Positions 16,151 through 25,954 are shown, counted from the first letter of the stretch. The stretch is 64,000 nucleotides of DNA from Litorimonas cladophorae (GCF_014652455.1 NZ_BMYV01000003.1:310001-374000); one strand, 5' to 3'. Numbers and translations: made by a program. Notes: generated by a model from the letters alone, not told the origin.

Positions 16151-17038
16151 ATGACTGACGCAAACACAGATATCGTGAAAGATAGCTCCGACATGGCGTT
16201 CATGGCCGATGTCATCGAAGCCAGTAACGACGTCCCCGTCATTGTTGATTTTTGGGCGCCGTGGTGCGGCCCTTGTAAACAGCTGATGCCGCGTTTGGAA
16301 CGCGCTGTAAAAGCCGCTGAAGGCAAGGTAAAACTCGTCAAAATTAATACACAGGAACATAATGGCGTCGCCACGCAACTCGGCGTGCGCTCAATCCCTG
16401 CTGTTTATGCGTTTAAGGACGGACAGCCCGTTGATGGTTTTATGGGCGCACAACCTGACACCGCCCTGAATGAATTTATCGCGCGCCTGACGGGTGAAAC
16501 TGACCCTAAGGAAGAAGCTAAAACCCTTGTCGCGCGGGCGCGTGACAGCCTAGCGGCGGGAGATCCAGGCGGAGCCGCCCAAGATTATGCTGGCGCATTG
16601 GCACTTGATATTGAGAATGCGTCTGCCCGTGCGGGATTGGCGCGTCTGTATCTGGACGGCGGCAATGACGACGCAGCACAAGCCCTAATTCAGGACGCTC
16701 CGGAAAGTGTCTTGGAGAACCCAGAAATCGTGGCTTTAAAGGCCCAATTTGATTTGCGCGCCAATCCTGTCGAACCCGATGAGACCGCAGAACTATCAGC
16801 CAGAGTTACCGCAAACCCTGATGATTTAGATGCCCGCTTGGAATTGGCGAAAGCTCTTTCAGGTGCGGGCCGAAACGCCGACGCAGTCGAGCATTTGATT
16901 TATTCCATCGGGAAAAACCGCGCCCATGACGGCGAAGCGGCTCGGTTGTTCTTACTGACCATCTTTGAGGCAGAAGGCACGGAATCCGACGTGTCCCGCG
17001 AGGGCCGAAAGAAACTCTCATCGATCCTTTATGCTTAA
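16151..17038 (+). CDS. Thioredoxin-TPR co-chaperone, CnoX/YbbN-like
   Basis: 295 residues. Residues ~15-115 are a thioredoxin domain with intact active site FWAPWCGPCKQLMPRLE; the rest is TPR-like helical repeats (LDIENASARAGLARLYLDGG and NPDDLDARLELAKALSGAG), as in YbbN/CnoX, which protects proteins under oxidative or heat stress. Unlike E. coli CnoX (SxxC), the CGPC motif here suggests real redox activity, as in Caulobacter-type homologues. An AAGAGG-like site precedes the ATG. Followed by a Lon-N, Trm112-like and DUF1244 gene in the same direction. Confidence 0.9.
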   Translation: MTDANTDIVKDSSDMAFMADVIEASNDVPVIVDFWAPWCGPCKQLMPRLERAVKAAEGKVKLVKINTQEHNGVATQLGVRSIPAVYAFKDGQPVDGFMGAQPDTALNEFIARLTGETDPKEEAKTLVARARDSLAAGDPGGAAQDYAGALALDIENASARAGLARLYLDGGNDDAAQALIQDAPESVLENPEIVALKAQFDLRANPVEPDETAELSARVTANPDDLDARLELAKALSGAGRNADAVEHLIYSIGKNRAHDGEAARLFLLTIFEAEGTESDVSREGRKKLSSILYA

Positions 17039-17098
17039 TCATGTGATGAGCCAGTCTGCGTAATTGACACGCGCGGGTTGGCTCCCCACTTTGCGTCC

Positions 17099-17773
17099 AT
17101 GAGCGCACATTACAAATCATTGGCCCGACGGACAAATCCGGAGTCGGCGGCATTATTTCCCCTAAGCGGTACAGTGCTACTGCCTGGGTGTGACCTGCCT
17201 TTGAATATTTTTGAGCCACGATACTTGAATATGATCGACGATGCCCTGCGTGGCGAACGTTTGATTGGGATGGTGCAATCGCAAGGCTCCGACCTCGCGC
17301 CGATTGGCGGCTTGGGACGTATTTCCCAATTTTCAGAGACTGAAGACGGACGCTACCTTGTCGTTTTAAAGGGGCTCAAGCGTTTTCGCTTGGGCGAAGA
17401 ATTGGACGTCAAAACGCCCTATCGTCAGGCCAAATTGATCTTTGATGGTTTCGAAGCTGACGCAGATACGCATGACGCCAAGCAGACCTCCGAAGCGCTT
17501 TCGGAATCTGGGCGCTCTGACCGCGCCGCCTTGACCGTCGCCATGAAATCTCTGGCGAAAGCCGTCGGCGTTCAAGTTGATTGGGACACATTAAAAGAAA
17601 TTCCATTGCCGCTGCTAATCAATCAAGCTGCGATGATTTCGCCTTTTCAAGCTGAGGATAAACAAAGCTTACTAGAGGCCGCCACATCGGATGAGCGCAG
17701 ACGCTTGCTGATCGGATTAATGCACCTTTATGCAGGGCAAATTAATGGCGGCGGAGAGCAACCCACACAATGA
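17099..17773 (+). CDS. LON peptidase N-terminal-domain protein
   Basis: 224-residue protein made only of the Lon substrate-binding (PUA-like) domain: [24 protein letters not shown] near residue 20, LIGMVQSQG, and [28 protein letters not shown]. Stand-alone Lon-N proteins are common in alphaproteobacteria; their role is not settled, perhaps in protein quality control. An in-frame TTG exists at 17078 but the ATG at 17099 is the better start. Its stop overlaps the Trm112-like ATG by 4 bp (ATGA). Confidence 0.9.
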   Translation: MSAHYKSLARRTNPESAALFPLSGTVLLPGCDLPLNIFEPRYLNMIDDALRGERLIGMVQSQGSDLAPIGGLGRISQFSETEDGRYLVVLKGLKRFRLGEELDVKTPYRQAKLIFDGFEADADTHDAKQTSEALSESGRSDRAALTVAMKSLAKAVGVQVDWDTLKEIPLPLLINQAAMISPFQAEDKQSLLEAATSDERRRLLIGLMHLYAGQINGGGEQPTQ

Positions 17774-17973
17774 CCGATTCTGATCCAAAACCGACGCCCA
17801 AGCAAAGTAAGATCGACCCAAAAATGCTCAGTATTTTGGTCTGCCCAAAGACGCGCGGGCCGCTTGTTTATGATACGGAGGCGCAGGAAATGATCTCGAA
17901 AAAAGCCAAACTTGCCTATCCAATCCGCGACGGCGTTCCGATCATGTTGGTCAATGAGGCCCGAGACTTATGA
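17770..17973 (+). CDS. Trm112 family / UPF0434 protein
   Basis: 67-residue protein with the Trm112-like core: [36 protein letters not shown]-type middle and VPIMLVNEA end. In eukaryotes Trm112 activates methyltransferases; the bacterial function is unknown. Only one Cys is present (VCPK), so the zinc site seen in some relatives is incomplete. It overlaps the genes on both sides by 4 bp, giving a tight three-gene operon. Confidence 0.9.
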   Translation: MTDSDPKPTPKQSKIDPKMLSILVCPKTRGPLVYDTEAQEMISKKAKLAYPIRDGVPIMLVNEARDL

Positions 17974-18290
17974 GCCAGCTCGAGAAAATACCCACGCTCT
18001 CACAAGCCCAACAAGACGCTTTAGATGCGGCCACCTTTCGTCGGCTGCTGCAGCATTTGGATGAAAACCAAGATGTCCAAAATATCGACTTAATGATCCT
18101 CGCGAATTTCTGTCGGAATTGCCTGTCTAAATGGCACGTCGAGGAAGCCCGCGAACAAGGTATAGACATCGATTTAGACGCCGCGCGCCTCCGCGTTTAC
18201 GGCATGGATTATGCCGAATGGAAAGCCAACCAACCCGAGGCCACCCCCGAACAAATTGCCGCCTACAACGCCAAGACGAAGGGGTGTTAG
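17970..18290 (+). CDS. DUF1244 domain protein
   Basis: 106-residue protein with the DUF1244 hallmark: [23 protein letters not shown]-type start and FCRNCLSKW near residue 50, ending YGMDYAEWK. The family is confined mainly to alpha- and gammaproteobacteria and forms small helical dimers; function unknown. Overlaps the Trm112-like gene by 4 bp. Confidence 0.9.
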   Translation: MSQLEKIPTLSQAQQDALDAATFRRLLQHLDENQDVQNIDLMILANFCRNCLSKWHVEEAREQGIDIDLDAARLRVYGMDYAEWKANQPEATPEQIAAYNAKTKGC

Positions 18291-18351
18291 GCGATATCTT
18301 CCAGCGCGCTTACGACCTGCGACGGAAGCTTTTTGGATCATATGTCACTAA

Positions 18352-18984
18352 AACCCACAACAAACCGCGGCCGCAGCCCCCTACACTTACTATCTGCCCC
18401 CACAGGATTTCTTGGATGCTGTTGCCGCAGGCGATATCGTCAAAATTATAATCCAAAGTATCCCTCCCAGTCGTAAATATGACTCTGAACGCATGTGGGT
18501 GATTGTCACGGAACGAGACGGTGAGACATTTACTGGAGTCTTAGACAATCAGCCCTTTGATATTCCACAACTGGCGTCAGGCGATCTGATTCCATTCTCC
18601 AGACAAGACATTATTGATATAGATTGGGATGAAGACGCCCTGGAAGAACGAGGCCTAAAAGCGGAAAAAAAGCGGGAGTATTGGGAAAGATGTAAGGTCG
18701 AGAGTGTCATTTTAGATGCTGGCATACCTGTGCAATATGTTTACCGAGAAGAGCCTGACTCAACCAAAGACGGAGGCAAATACCCAGATAGCGGTTGGCG
18801 TATTCAAGGCAATGTCGACCTCATGACCCAAGAACAGTATGATTCCCCCCATTCAGTCTACATAGCTATTGGAAAAGTCCTGAATGCTGATGATAGCTGG
18901 CTGCATTTGATCGACTCCCCAGTCGGATCTCGCTTTATCAAAGACGAAGTAACAGGGAAGTTCGTCCCCGAAACAGACGACTGA
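18352..18984 (+). CDS. DUF2314 + DUF2185 (Imm33-like) protein, start unclear
   Basis: The N-terminal half resembles DUF2314 ([29 protein letters not shown]) and the C-terminal half DUF2185/Imm33 ([29 protein letters not shown]). Imm33-type domains act as immunity proteins in some toxin systems, but no toxin gene is next to it. The earliest usual start in frame is TTG at 18412, yet the sequence before it ([10 protein letters not shown], from 18382) also reads as coding and belongs in frame with the rest. No ATG, GTG or TTG occurs between the in-frame stop (18349-18351) and it; an ATG at 18342 is in another frame. Either an unusual start (CTG 18394) or a frameshift near 18365-18380 is likely. 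The interval given is the open frame. Confidence 0.6.
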   Translation, partial: NPQQTAAAAPYTYYLPPQDFLDAVAAGDIVKIIIQSIPPSRKYDSERMWVIVTERDGETFTGVLDNQPFDIPQLASGDLIPFSRQDIIDIDWDEDALEERGLKAEKKREYWERCKVESVILDAGIPVQYVYREEPDSTKDGGKYPDSGWRIQGNVDLMTQEQYDSPHSVYIAIGKVLNADDSWLHLIDSPVGSRFIKDEVTGKFVPETDD

Positions 18985-19012
18985 CTTGCAAAACTAACCC
19001 CCAACCCCACAT
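18985..19012 (+). promoter_or_regulatory. Sigma32-like heat-shock promoter of hslV
   Basis: CTTGCA at 18985-18990 and CCCCACAT at 19005-19012 are spaced 14 bases apart, close to the heat-shock sigma consensus (CTTGAA, CCCCATNT). The ATG of hslV is at 19020, so the transcript would have almost no leader. Confidence 0.45.
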
Positions 19013-19019
19013 CTGCTTT

Positions 19020-19607
19020 ATGACTTACGACCCTCACCATGATTATGCCGATGCCAGCCAGTGGCGCGGAACGACAATTTTAACTGTGCGGAAAAATGGT
19101 AAGGTTGTGGTTGTCGGCGACGGGCAAGTCAGCGCGGGCAATACCGTCATGAAGGCCACGGCCCGCAAAGTGCGGACTTTGGCAGGCGGGACCGTGTTAA
19201 CAGGCTTTGCGGGGGCGACGGCAGATGCCTTTGCCTTATTGGAACGCCTCGAGGCTAAGCTAGAAGCGCATCCGACGCAGCTTGCACGCGCCTGTGTGGA
19301 ACTGGCCAAAGACTGGCGGATGGACAAATATTTGCGTCAACTCCAAGCGATGATGATCGTCGCCGATAAGCATGAAACCTTTGTTCTGACGGGGAATGGC
19401 GACGTTGTTCAACCGGATACATTCGAGACGGGATCAGGCATCACGGCCATCGGATCAGGCGGGAACTACGCCCTCTCTGCGGCGTTGGCGATGGATGAAT
19501 ATGAAGAGGATGCCGAAATTCTGGCGCGCAAGGCCATGGCCATTGCGGATCGCATTTGTGTCTTCACCAATAATAATCTGACGCTCGAAAGCCTCGCCTC
19601 AGACTAA
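19020..19607 (+). CDS. hslV: ATP-dependent protease peptidase subunit HslV
   Basis: 195-residue Ntn-hydrolase subunit of the HslUV (ClpYQ) protease. The catalytic Thr follows a 17-residue propeptide ([21 protein letters not shown]), and [14 protein letters not shown] and the C-terminal FTNNNLTLE are family-typical. It forms a dodecamer capped by the HslU ATPase and degrades misfolded proteins. In most bacteria hslU follows directly; here hslU starts 3.8 kb downstream, past a thiolase-like, a secreted and a CIA30 gene. Stop overlaps the convergent thiolase-like gene by 4 bp. Confidence 0.97.
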   Translation: MTYDPHHDYADASQWRGTTILTVRKNGKVVVVGDGQVSAGNTVMKATARKVRTLAGGTVLTGFAGATADAFALLERLEAKLEAHPTQLARACVELAKDWRMDKYLRQLQAMMIVADKHETFVLTGNGDVVQPDTFETGSGITAIGSGGNYALSAALAMDEYEEDAEILARKAMAIADRICVFTNNNLTLESLASD

Positions 19608-21136
19608 GCCAACCACGCCTTATTGGCTGGCATCGCCGTTTCGACTTTTAAGCGCGCGCCGTCCAACTCCCCCGCCGCCAGCGCCGTGAGCTTCGCCGCG
19701 TCCATGTCTTGAAGTTTCGCATAGAAGCGTGTGCCATCTTCCAGCTGTCCAATGAGCGTTGCGTCGACGGGTTCGCCGCGTTTGTGTTGGACAATATAGC
19801 TTTCCATCGTCGCAGGTCCTGATGGCCTATCGGTATGACCGGGAGACGATTGAGCCGCGACTTGGGCCGCAATCGCTGTTGTATCTGCAAAAACGTCGCC
19901 ATCTTTCCATACCGTTGAATAGAGCCCGACAGCCTGCTTGCTCATCCATCCGCCATTGCCATGGGCGAGGCCGAGTGATCCAGGCGCGCGGCGGCAGGCG
20001 GCCACAACTTCGCAAATCCCATGCAGCGTATAATTATTTCCTGGCCCCCCAAAGAAGGGCAAACCGCCTGTCAGTGTCATGGGCTTTCCCTTGCGATCTA
20101 ATTGCGTCGCGGCCTGATCAACCACACACGGGAAGCAGGAATAAATATCAGCATGATCAATATCAGATGTGCTGGCATCGGCAGCCTTGAGCGCTTCGGC
20201 AATGACGATATCCATCGCGACGCTGCGCGAGATGTCAGCGCGATCGAGCATGAGGTTTTCTTGCGCCTGCGCATGGCCGCGTAGGTAAACCCATTTATTT
20301 TCGGGCACACCCAATTCGCGTGCGGTGCCAATGGTCGTCATCACCACGGCGGCCCCTTGATTGATGCCGTCTTTGGCGACCATATTTTTCAAGTAAGGCG
20401 AAATTAGGTTGCGGTTTGCCGCGCTCGGCGTTGCAATATCATCGGCTGTGAACACCTCTTTGAACATCGCAAATGGATTGCGGCTCGCCACCTCTGACAT
20501 GGGCGCGATTAGCTCCGCCATATAGCGGCGATGGACCCCGACAGAACGTCCGGCCCGCAGTCGTCGCGCGGTTTCGATAAAACCATAATAGCTCATGGCG
20601 TCTATCAGGCCATGTGCGAGTTCGGTTTGAGAGACGATCATCGCCCCCTGAAATGGACCGCGATCCGTCCAGTCACCTTCATGTTCTTCAGACCAGTCCA
20701 GCGTCGTTCCGCTGCGTTGGGCCGCGCGCATATTTGCAAGGGCTTCACCCCCCGCGATCACAGCCACCCGGACTTCACCCGACATCAGCGCTTGTGCGGC
20801 TTCGGCCACCAAAGTCTGCGGGGATTGCCCACCGATGACATCGTAAATTGCGGTTGCTGGCGTAGCCCCTATCCGTGCCGCTACCGCCAGGGGAAACTTA
20901 TTCGGTCCACCAAAAGGACAGGCATAGGCTGGGCTGCTGTCTGAGAATGTCCGAACGCTGGCCATCCAGTCAACTGATTCACCATACAAACCCGCATCCA
21001 TCATTGCCGCAACTGCAGCATGACCCGCCATATCCGCATGAGAGCCAGCTGGCTCTGAGTCCCAATACTTCAGGTTCTCTGGTACGGGTTCCATGTATTG
21101 TCCAACACCAATGAGAATAGGAGTATTATCTTGCAT
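19604..21136 (-). CDS. Thiolase-like acetyl-CoA acetyltransferase family protein
   Basis: 510 residues with a thiolase fold and an extra C-terminal domain ([18 protein letters not shown] onward), as in the type-1 thiolase-like/SCP-x-related group. N-terminal start PILIGVGQ; catalytic-region His in [10 protein letters not shown]. At the place where classical thiolases carry the nucleophilic Cys, I see [11 protein letters not shown] with no Cys, so thiolytic activity is doubtful. The open frame extends to 21403, but the extra N-terminus is basic and unlike the family; the ATG at 21136 is chosen. It lies between hslV and hslU on the opposite strand. Confidence 0.85.
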   Translation of the reverse strand: MQDNTPILIGVGQYMEPVPENLKYWDSEPAGSHADMAGHAAVAAMMDAGLYGESVDWMASVRTFSDSSPAYACPFGGPNKFPLAVAARIGATPATAIYDVIGGQSPQTLVAEAAQALMSGEVRVAVIAGGEALANMRAAQRSGTTLDWSEEHEGDWTDRGPFQGAMIVSQTELAHGLIDAMSYYGFIETARRLRAGRSVGVHRRYMAELIAPMSEVASRNPFAMFKEVFTADDIATPSAANRNLISPYLKNMVAKDGINQGAAVVMTTIGTARELGVPENKWVYLRGHAQAQENLMLDRADISRSVAMDIVIAEALKAADASTSDIDHADIYSCFPCVVDQAATQLDRKGKPMTLTGGLPFFGGPGNNYTLHGICEVVAACRRAPGSLGLAHGNGGWMSKQAVGLYSTVWKDGDVFADTTAIAAQVAAQSSPGHTDRPSGPATMESYIVQHKRGEPVDATLIGQLEDGTRFYAKLQDMDAAKLTALAAGELDGARLKVETAMPANKAWLA

Positions 21137-21303
21137 AATCGCGGTGTGGCGAAGGGCGGAAGCGATGGCAAGCCCCTTCCCGAATGCCGCGATGGATTTA
21201 GGCTTTGATAACCATTTGCCTTTCCGTGACCTCAATAGATTTCGGATAGGGTTCCTCCGCAATGTGGGAAACATCACGACATATTCGGCGCATTTCGCGT
21301 CCG

Positions 21304-22164
21304 ATGGCGGCGCTGTCGAGTGGCGTATTAATCGCGTCAACGGCCTTTGCCGCGACAGCTTTTGCCGCAGGTGTAGACCGTCCATTTTTCCGCGTTCAAT
21401 CACTCGTCATCGTCATCGGTGCGACCGAAAACGAGGCCAATGGCGGGGTTGCACCTGTCGCTGTGGATTTTAACCTGCTCACGCCCGCCTCATCGGGTGG
21501 GGCCGCACCCGACATCATCGGCGTCGATGGCTATATGTTCAATTCCAATTCCGGCTTTGACGCAGGACATGACTTTTCGGGGGGAGCCTCCCGCCTTGAC
21601 CTTGAAAATGAAACATCGGGCGGAAACTTTGGGAATCCCGGGGGCGGTGACATCGACTACTTAGAAGCCAGCGATAGCCTCAGCGCCTTTGGCCTAGACG
21701 GGTCAACCGACCTAAATGTTCGCCAGTCTCGCCATGTCTCGCGCTTTCTGGTCGTGTCAAATGCGGCCTTTGATATGTATGCTCAAGCGAGCAACCTAAC
21801 CCGCACAGGCGATTTCACAGCGCTAAATTACGAAAACATCGGGTTTCGCGCGCTGATCAATACAAGTGGCGGGTCTGGCGCGGGGCAATGGGGCTCTGCC
21901 GCGCAAAACCCAACCATCGGTGGCGGTGGCATAGATACAAATATAAGTGATTTGGCAGATCTCAGTGCGGGACCGACGAAATTATTTGATGGCGGTCGCC
22001 GCACGGCGCGCAATCGTGGCTCACTCTTAGAACAAGCTGTTTCATTCAATATTCGATATGCGCTCAGCGGGTCTGCCGATGCCAGCCACACGAACGCTTA
22101 TGACTTCGCGCTAGGTGTCGGTACAATTGGCGCAGATGTCACCTACACGGTCTACACGCCCTGA
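21304..22164 (+). CDS. Secreted protein of unknown function
   Basis: 286 residues from the ATG at 21304, or 300 from an in-frame ATG at 21262. Either start gives a signal peptide (hydrophobic stretch ending TAFAATAFAAG). The mature part is rich in Gly, Asn, Ser and Asp and beta-strand-like (FNLLTPASSGGAAPD, DHD-poor, LSGSADASHTNAYDF), with no Cys, resembling outer-surface or periplasmic beta proteins of the 'hypothetical, DUF4402-like' sort; I do not recognise a family. Divergent from the thiolase-like gene, whose start lies 168 bp away. Confidence 0.6.
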   Translation: MAALSSGVLIASTAFAATAFAAGVDRPFFRVQSLVIVIGATENEANGGVAPVAVDFNLLTPASSGGAAPDIIGVDGYMFNSNSGFDAGHDFSGGASRLDLENETSGGNFGNPGGGDIDYLEASDSLSAFGLDGSTDLNVRQSRHVSRFLVVSNAAFDMYAQASNLTRTGDFTALNYENIGFRALINTSGGSGAGQWGSAAQNPTIGGGGIDTNISDLADLSAGPTKLFDGGRRTARNRGSLLEQAVSFNIRYALSGSADASHTNAYDFALGVGTIGADVTYTVYTP

Positions 22165-22202
22165 GTTTGTAGCCTTATCTCTGAGACTTTAATTCTGGGA
22201 CT

Positions 22203-22781
22203 TTAACTCTGGGGTGCGCCGCAGACTTCCATTGATTCCACGTCCAGCCGAAAGGGTCCGTCCTGTCCATCGGCAAGGATAATCCCGATCGACTGTACCT
22301 TGGACGGATCAAATTTTGCCCCTCTGACGGGACGACCAAACACCGATGGTTTCAGCTCATTGAACGGCACGGTCACATCGACCCAGTCGCGCTCGGACCC
22401 GACGGGCAAGGGAGCTTGGAAAGACACCTCCCGCCATCCTTTTCGGGCATCGGTTCGAAAGGTTGCTTTGTAAACACGACCGTCTGATTTCACGCGAAAT
22501 TTCACGCCGTCCATCCCCGCAAAGGCGCCCGGGGCGACCTGTGCGCGGATAGAGGAAAATCCACCGCCATCCGTATTGATGACACCGGCGAAGACCATAT
22601 GGGAATCCTCAAATCGCGGACCCCCCGATGACAACCCGCCCATCACGCCATCATTGACAGATCGCCAATTGGACACGGCTTCAGCCGAATTCATCGTGAC
22701 TTTGAGCGGGCAGTCCTGCGCGAAGAGTTCAGATGGCAAAAGAAGGGCTCCCAATATGATTGTCAATGATAAGATGCGCAT
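22203..22781 (-). CDS. CIA30 family protein, secreted
   Basis: 192 residues: a Sec signal peptide (to about residue 21, LLLPSELFAQ) and a CIA30/galactose-binding-like beta sandwich with NWRSVNDGVMGGLSSGGP, GGGFSSIRAQ, GVKFRVKSDGR and VPFNELKPSVFGR. The eukaryotic namesake assembles complex I, but bacterial secreted members are of unknown function. Convergent with the secreted protein gene upstream. Confidence 0.88.
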   Translation of the reverse strand: MRILSLTIILGALLLPSELFAQDCPLKVTMNSAEAVSNWRSVNDGVMGGLSSGGPRFEDSHMVFAGVINTDGGGFSSIRAQVAPGAFAGMDGVKFRVKSDGRVYKATFRTDARKGWREVSFQAPLPVGSERDWVDVTVPFNELKPSVFGRPVRGAKFDPSKVQSIGIILADGQDGPFRLDVESMEVCGAPQS

Positions 22782-23118
22782 GATGACGTCCTGATGTGTT
22801 CAGGGTGTTTACGCACAGGGGCGAATGAAAGTTCAAACCCTGCAGATGATGGTTCCGATAAGTCGTGGGGCAGGAACAAGTTAATCCCGTTTTATTCCAA
22901 AATTTTATGGCCTGTTTTTAAAGCGGTATAACAAAATTAGTAAGAATGATCCCCGCTCTCAAAACCCATGATATGTTGTTTAAGTTCTTTCGGACATGGG
23001 ACAGGTAGGACGTCACCTTCTGGTTCGAGAGGCTGTGTGTGAAACGAGACTGGTTTGACAGCTTTGCTCGTTATCTCACGCATTGGAGCCTGACCAGATA
23101 AGCGGCGGCGTTCGATGA

Positions 23119-23138
23119 GTTGAAACCTTAGTTTCAAC
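23119..23138. repeat. 20-bp palindrome, copy 1
   Basis: GTTGAAAC, four bases, GTTTCAAC: a perfect 8-bp inverted repeat. The same arms recur at 23307-23326. No T tract follows, so it is not a terminator; it looks like an operator for a dimeric regulator or a structured RNA element. Confidence 0.6.
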
Positions 23139-23306
23139 GAGACGGCGCAAGCGGTGTAACGGGAAACATACTAATGAGGCCTTTGCGTGAAACGTCACAG
23201 CCGCGTGGTTTGTACTCGCGTAAAACATAATTTTTCTATTTCGGTATCCGTCGCGGATATCGACCACGCGGACCGTCCCGCTTTATTCGTCTCGGCAGTT
23301 CCTCAT

Positions 23307-23326
23307 GTTGAAACCAAAGTTTCAAC
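23307..23326. repeat. 20-bp palindrome, copy 2
   Basis: Same GTTGAAAC/GTTTCAAC arms as copy 1, with spacer CAAA instead of CTTA, 188 bp downstream and 36 bp before the heat-shock-like promoter of hslU. Confidence 0.6.
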
Positions 23327-23361
23327 GCGGGCTGCGAGCCTAAGCGCTTGTCTGCTCCCCT

Positions 23362-23390
23362 CTTGAACCATCGACCCGTTCCACCCATCT
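23362..23390 (+). promoter_or_regulatory. Sigma32-like heat-shock promoter of hslU
   Basis: CTTGAA at 23362-23367 and CCCATCT at 23384-23390, 16 bases apart, match the heat-shock consensus well. The hslU ATG at 23398 is only seven bases further, so the mRNA would be leaderless or nearly so. Confidence 0.5.
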
Positions 23391-23397
23391 GGAAACT

Positions 23398-24705
23398 ATG
23401 ACCGAAAGCTCTCTGACCCCGCGTGAAATTGTATCCGAATTGGATCGCCATATTGTCGCCCAAGGCGACGCCAAACGCGCGGTCGCCATCGCGCTGCGTA
23501 ATCGCTGGCGTCGACGGCGCGTGGCAGATGATCTGCGCGATGAAGTCACACCCAAGAATATTCTCATGATCGGGCCGACGGGCGTGGGGAAGACCGAGAT
23601 TTCTCGGCGCCTCGCGAAGTTGGCGCAAGCGCCCTTCATTAAGATTGAGGCCACCAAATTCACGGAGGTGGGTTACGTCGGCCGCGATGTTGAACAAATT
23701 GTCCGAGATTTAGTCGAAGCCTCTATCTCGCTCCTTCGTGAAGAGAAGCGGGCACAGGTCCAAGCCCAAGCCGCCAAAGCGGCGGAGACTCGTATTGTGG
23801 AAGCCCTCGTAGGGGCCAATGCCTCCGAAACCACGCGTGAAAAATTTCGTAAGAAACTATTGTCGGGTGAGTTAGATGATACGGAAGTCGAATTAGAACT
23901 GTCCGACTCTGCATCGCCCTTTCAAGGCTTTGAAATCCCAGGACAGCCGGGTGGGTCGATGGGCATGTTGGACCTCTCCGCGATGTTTGGAAAAGCAGGG
24001 AAAACCAAAACTGTCAAACTTCGCATTGGGGACGCGCATGGGCCGCTCCTATCTGAAGAATCCGACAAGCTCTTGGACGATGACGCCATCAAACGCGAGG
24101 CGGTCGCACGTGCCGAGCAAGACGGCATTGTGTTTTTGGATGAGATTGACAAAATCACGACGCGTTCCGATGCGCGAGGCGGTGATGTTTCGCGTGAAGG
24201 CGTACAACGGGATTTACTGCCGTTGATCGAGGGGACAACCGTGTCTACCAAATATGGCCCCGTCAAAACGGACCATATTCTGTTTATCGCCAGTGGGGCA
24301 TTTCATGTGGCGAAACCGTCGGACCTTTTACCCGAACTGCAGGGTCGTCTTCCCATCCGAGTCGAGCTTCGCGCGTTGACGGAAGCGGATTTTGTACGAA
24401 TTTTGACCGAGCCTGAAGCCAGTCTTATTCGTCAATATACAGCGCTTATGGCCACAGAAGAGGTCACGTTAGACTTTACCAAAGACGGTATTGCGGAGAT
24501 CGCGAAACTCTCTGCGCAAGTGAATGCGAGTGTCGAAAATATCGGCGCACGACGTTTGCACACGGTTATGGAACGTCTGCTGGATGAAATTAGCTTCACG
24601 GCCAGCGATAAGGGCGGACAGACCTTTGTGATCGATGCGGCCTATGTTCAGGAACATGTCGGTAAACTGGCCCGTGATCAGGACCTCAGTAAGTTTATTC
24701 TCTAA
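23398..24705 (+). CDS. hslU: ATP-dependent protease ATPase subunit HslU
   Basis: 435-residue AAA+ unfoldase of the HslUV protease. N-terminus [15 protein letters not shown]; Walker [10 protein letters not shown] (residues 59-67); pore loop region [13 protein letters not shown]; intermediate I-domain (about 110-235); Walker [12 protein letters not shown]; sensor GRLPIRVEL and C-terminal tail DLSKFIL, which docks into HslV. Length is usual for alphaproteobacteria. Separated from hslV but with its own heat-shock-like promoter. Stop overlaps the convergent TetR gene by 4 bp. Confidence 0.98.
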   Translation: MTESSLTPREIVSELDRHIVAQGDAKRAVAIALRNRWRRRRVADDLRDEVTPKNILMIGPTGVGKTEISRRLAKLAQAPFIKIEATKFTEVGYVGRDVEQIVRDLVEASISLLREEKRAQVQAQAAKAAETRIVEALVGANASETTREKFRKKLLSGELDDTEVELELSDSASPFQGFEIPGQPGGSMGMLDLSAMFGKAGKTKTVKLRIGDAHGPLLSEESDKLLDDDAIKREAVARAEQDGIVFLDEIDKITTRSDARGGDVSREGVQRDLLPLIEGTTVSTKYGPVKTDHILFIASGAFHVAKPSDLLPELQGRLPIRVELRALTEADFVRILTEPEASLIRQYTALMATEEVTLDFTKDGIAEIAKLSAQVNASVENIGARRLHTVMERLLDEISFTASDKGGQTFVIDAAYVQEHVGKLARDQDLSKFIL

Positions 24706-25256
24706 CTCAGGAGGCTTAGAACCTGCGTGCGGTGAGTGCGCAGGATCGTTTTGGAATAGCCCGCCTTAACCATTACATGACCGCCGAAATAGGCCGTCCA
24801 AATGAGTTCGACTTTGTCGTGTGCTGGCGTCTCTTTGACGCAGAACTTGATGGCGCTTCGAAGACGCGACAAAGCGTCGGAGACGGCCTTTTCGACGGCC
24901 TCATCGAAGGGCGACTGTTCAATTGCAGCATTGCAAAGCAAGCAGCCCCAGCGCCCCTGTGGCGTTTGGGCCGCTGTCACAAGGCTGGTGAACAAGGTTT
25001 TGATACGGTCCTCTGGCGATAGACTATTGTCCCGCAACATTCTAACGGCCCCGCAAATAAATTCTTGATCATAGACGGCAATGGCATGTTGGTAGAGCGC
25101 GCGTTTGTCGCCAAAGCTGGCATAAAGCGACCCTTTATTCAGGCCGGTCGCAGCCATGATGTCGGGATAGGACGCGCCTTCATAGCCATGCTTCCAAAAG
25201 ACAGCGCGTAGGGCAGTCTTGACTTTGGCTTCATCAAATTGACGGGGTCGGGCCAT
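24702..25256 (-). CDS. TetR/AcrR family transcriptional regulator
   Basis: 184-residue regulator. N-terminal DNA-binding domain: [22 protein letters not shown] (residues ~3-24) then [26 protein letters not shown] (HTH). The C-terminal half is the ligand domain with a conserved [13 protein letters not shown], as in AefR/YxaF-like repressors. Divergent from the DM13 protein gene; the 137-bp region between them probably holds its operator. Confidence 0.92.
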   Translation of the reverse strand: MARPRQFDEAKVKTALRAVFWKHGYEGASYPDIMAATGLNKGSLYASFGDKRALYQHAIAVYDQEFICGAVRMLRDNSLSPEDRIKTLFTSLVTAAQTPQGRWGCLLCNAAIEQSPFDEAVEKAVSDALSRLRSAIKFCVKETPAHDKVELIWTAYFGGHVMVKAGYSKTILRTHRTQVLSLLS

Positions 25257-25426
25257 ATTTTAAACTCTCACGGGTTGCTCTCGCCGATGTGATATCACGT
25301 TAATTGAACGTGTGGTCAAGTAAGGGCCTTAAGGTCTTAGGCCGCTAATTTTCCATTCGCTCTTTACCCAGCGGCTCTATTTTTAAACTTTAATTGACCA
25401 AACGGAAAAAATTAAAAGAGACTGAT

Positions 25427-25897
25427 ATGATAACTTTGAACACATCCCTGAACTCCGTAGCTGGCCTGGGCGCAATGATTGCCATCGTCGCGGGCCTGAA
25501 CCTCAGCCCTCTAACCCCCCAGACAGCGCATGCTGCCGAACCTGCCGTCGCAGCGGCCATGGCCGACAAAGCCCAAAGCGGCGAGTTCACGAAGGCTAAC
25601 TTTGACATCAAGGGGCAATGGGAAATTATACGCCAAGACGGACAAACAATTTTTCGCTTATCTGAAGATTTCAGAACGAAGAGGGGTCCCGATTTGAAGC
25701 TTTTTCTGTCTCCGAAAAAAGTGAGCGCCGCCACGGGTGAAACCGCGACAACTAACGCTGTAAGATTGGGCGCACTGAAATCCAACAAAGGCACGCAGGA
25801 GTACATCCTTCCCGGCGATATCGATTTGTCTAGCTTCAGATCCATCCTGATCCATTGCGAAGCCTATTCCAAACTTTGGGGTGGTGCGGATATTTGA
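25427..25897 (+). CDS. DM13 domain protein, secreted
   Basis: 156 residues: signal peptide ending near TAHA (residue ~37) and a DM13 domain: FDIKGQWEII, FRLSEDFRTKRGPDLKLFLSP and the C-terminal SFRSILIHCEAYSKLWGGADI, whose Cys is the family's proposed redox residue. DM13 domains are suggested electron carriers or ligands in exported proteins. The ATG at 25427 (AGAG upstream) is preferred over an in-frame TTG at 25394. Likely target of the divergent TetR regulator (inference from arrangement). Confidence 0.82.
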   Translation: MITLNTSLNSVAGLGAMIAIVAGLNLSPLTPQTAHAAEPAVAAAMADKAQSGEFTKANFDIKGQWEIIRQDGQTIFRLSEDFRTKRGPDLKLFLSPKKVSAATGETATTNAVRLGALKSNKGTQEYILPGDIDLSSFRSILIHCEAYSKLWGGADI

Positions 25898-25954
25898 TTC
25901 AAGCCGCCACAGGATTGGAAATTCGGCGCCCGCGCATTGTGCGGGCCTTAACGA

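Larger units (their letters stand above)
22782..23361. other. Long intergenic region upstream of hslU
   Basis: About 580 bases with no gene I can support. It holds two near-identical 20-bp palindromes (listed separately) and, at its right end, the hslU promoter-like site. Open frames on both strands are short and have no recognisable products. A non-coding RNA is possible but not evident. Confidence 0.5.

Noticed and set aside
19604-21403. 89-residue N-terminal extension of the thiolase-like protein
   Set aside because: Basic and unlike the family; it also overlaps the divergent secreted-protein gene.
23028-23100. 20-codon open frame (GTG start) reading VKRDWFDSFARYLTHWSLTR
   Set aside because: Too short and without a convincing ribosome binding site or relatives that I know; listed as non-coding.
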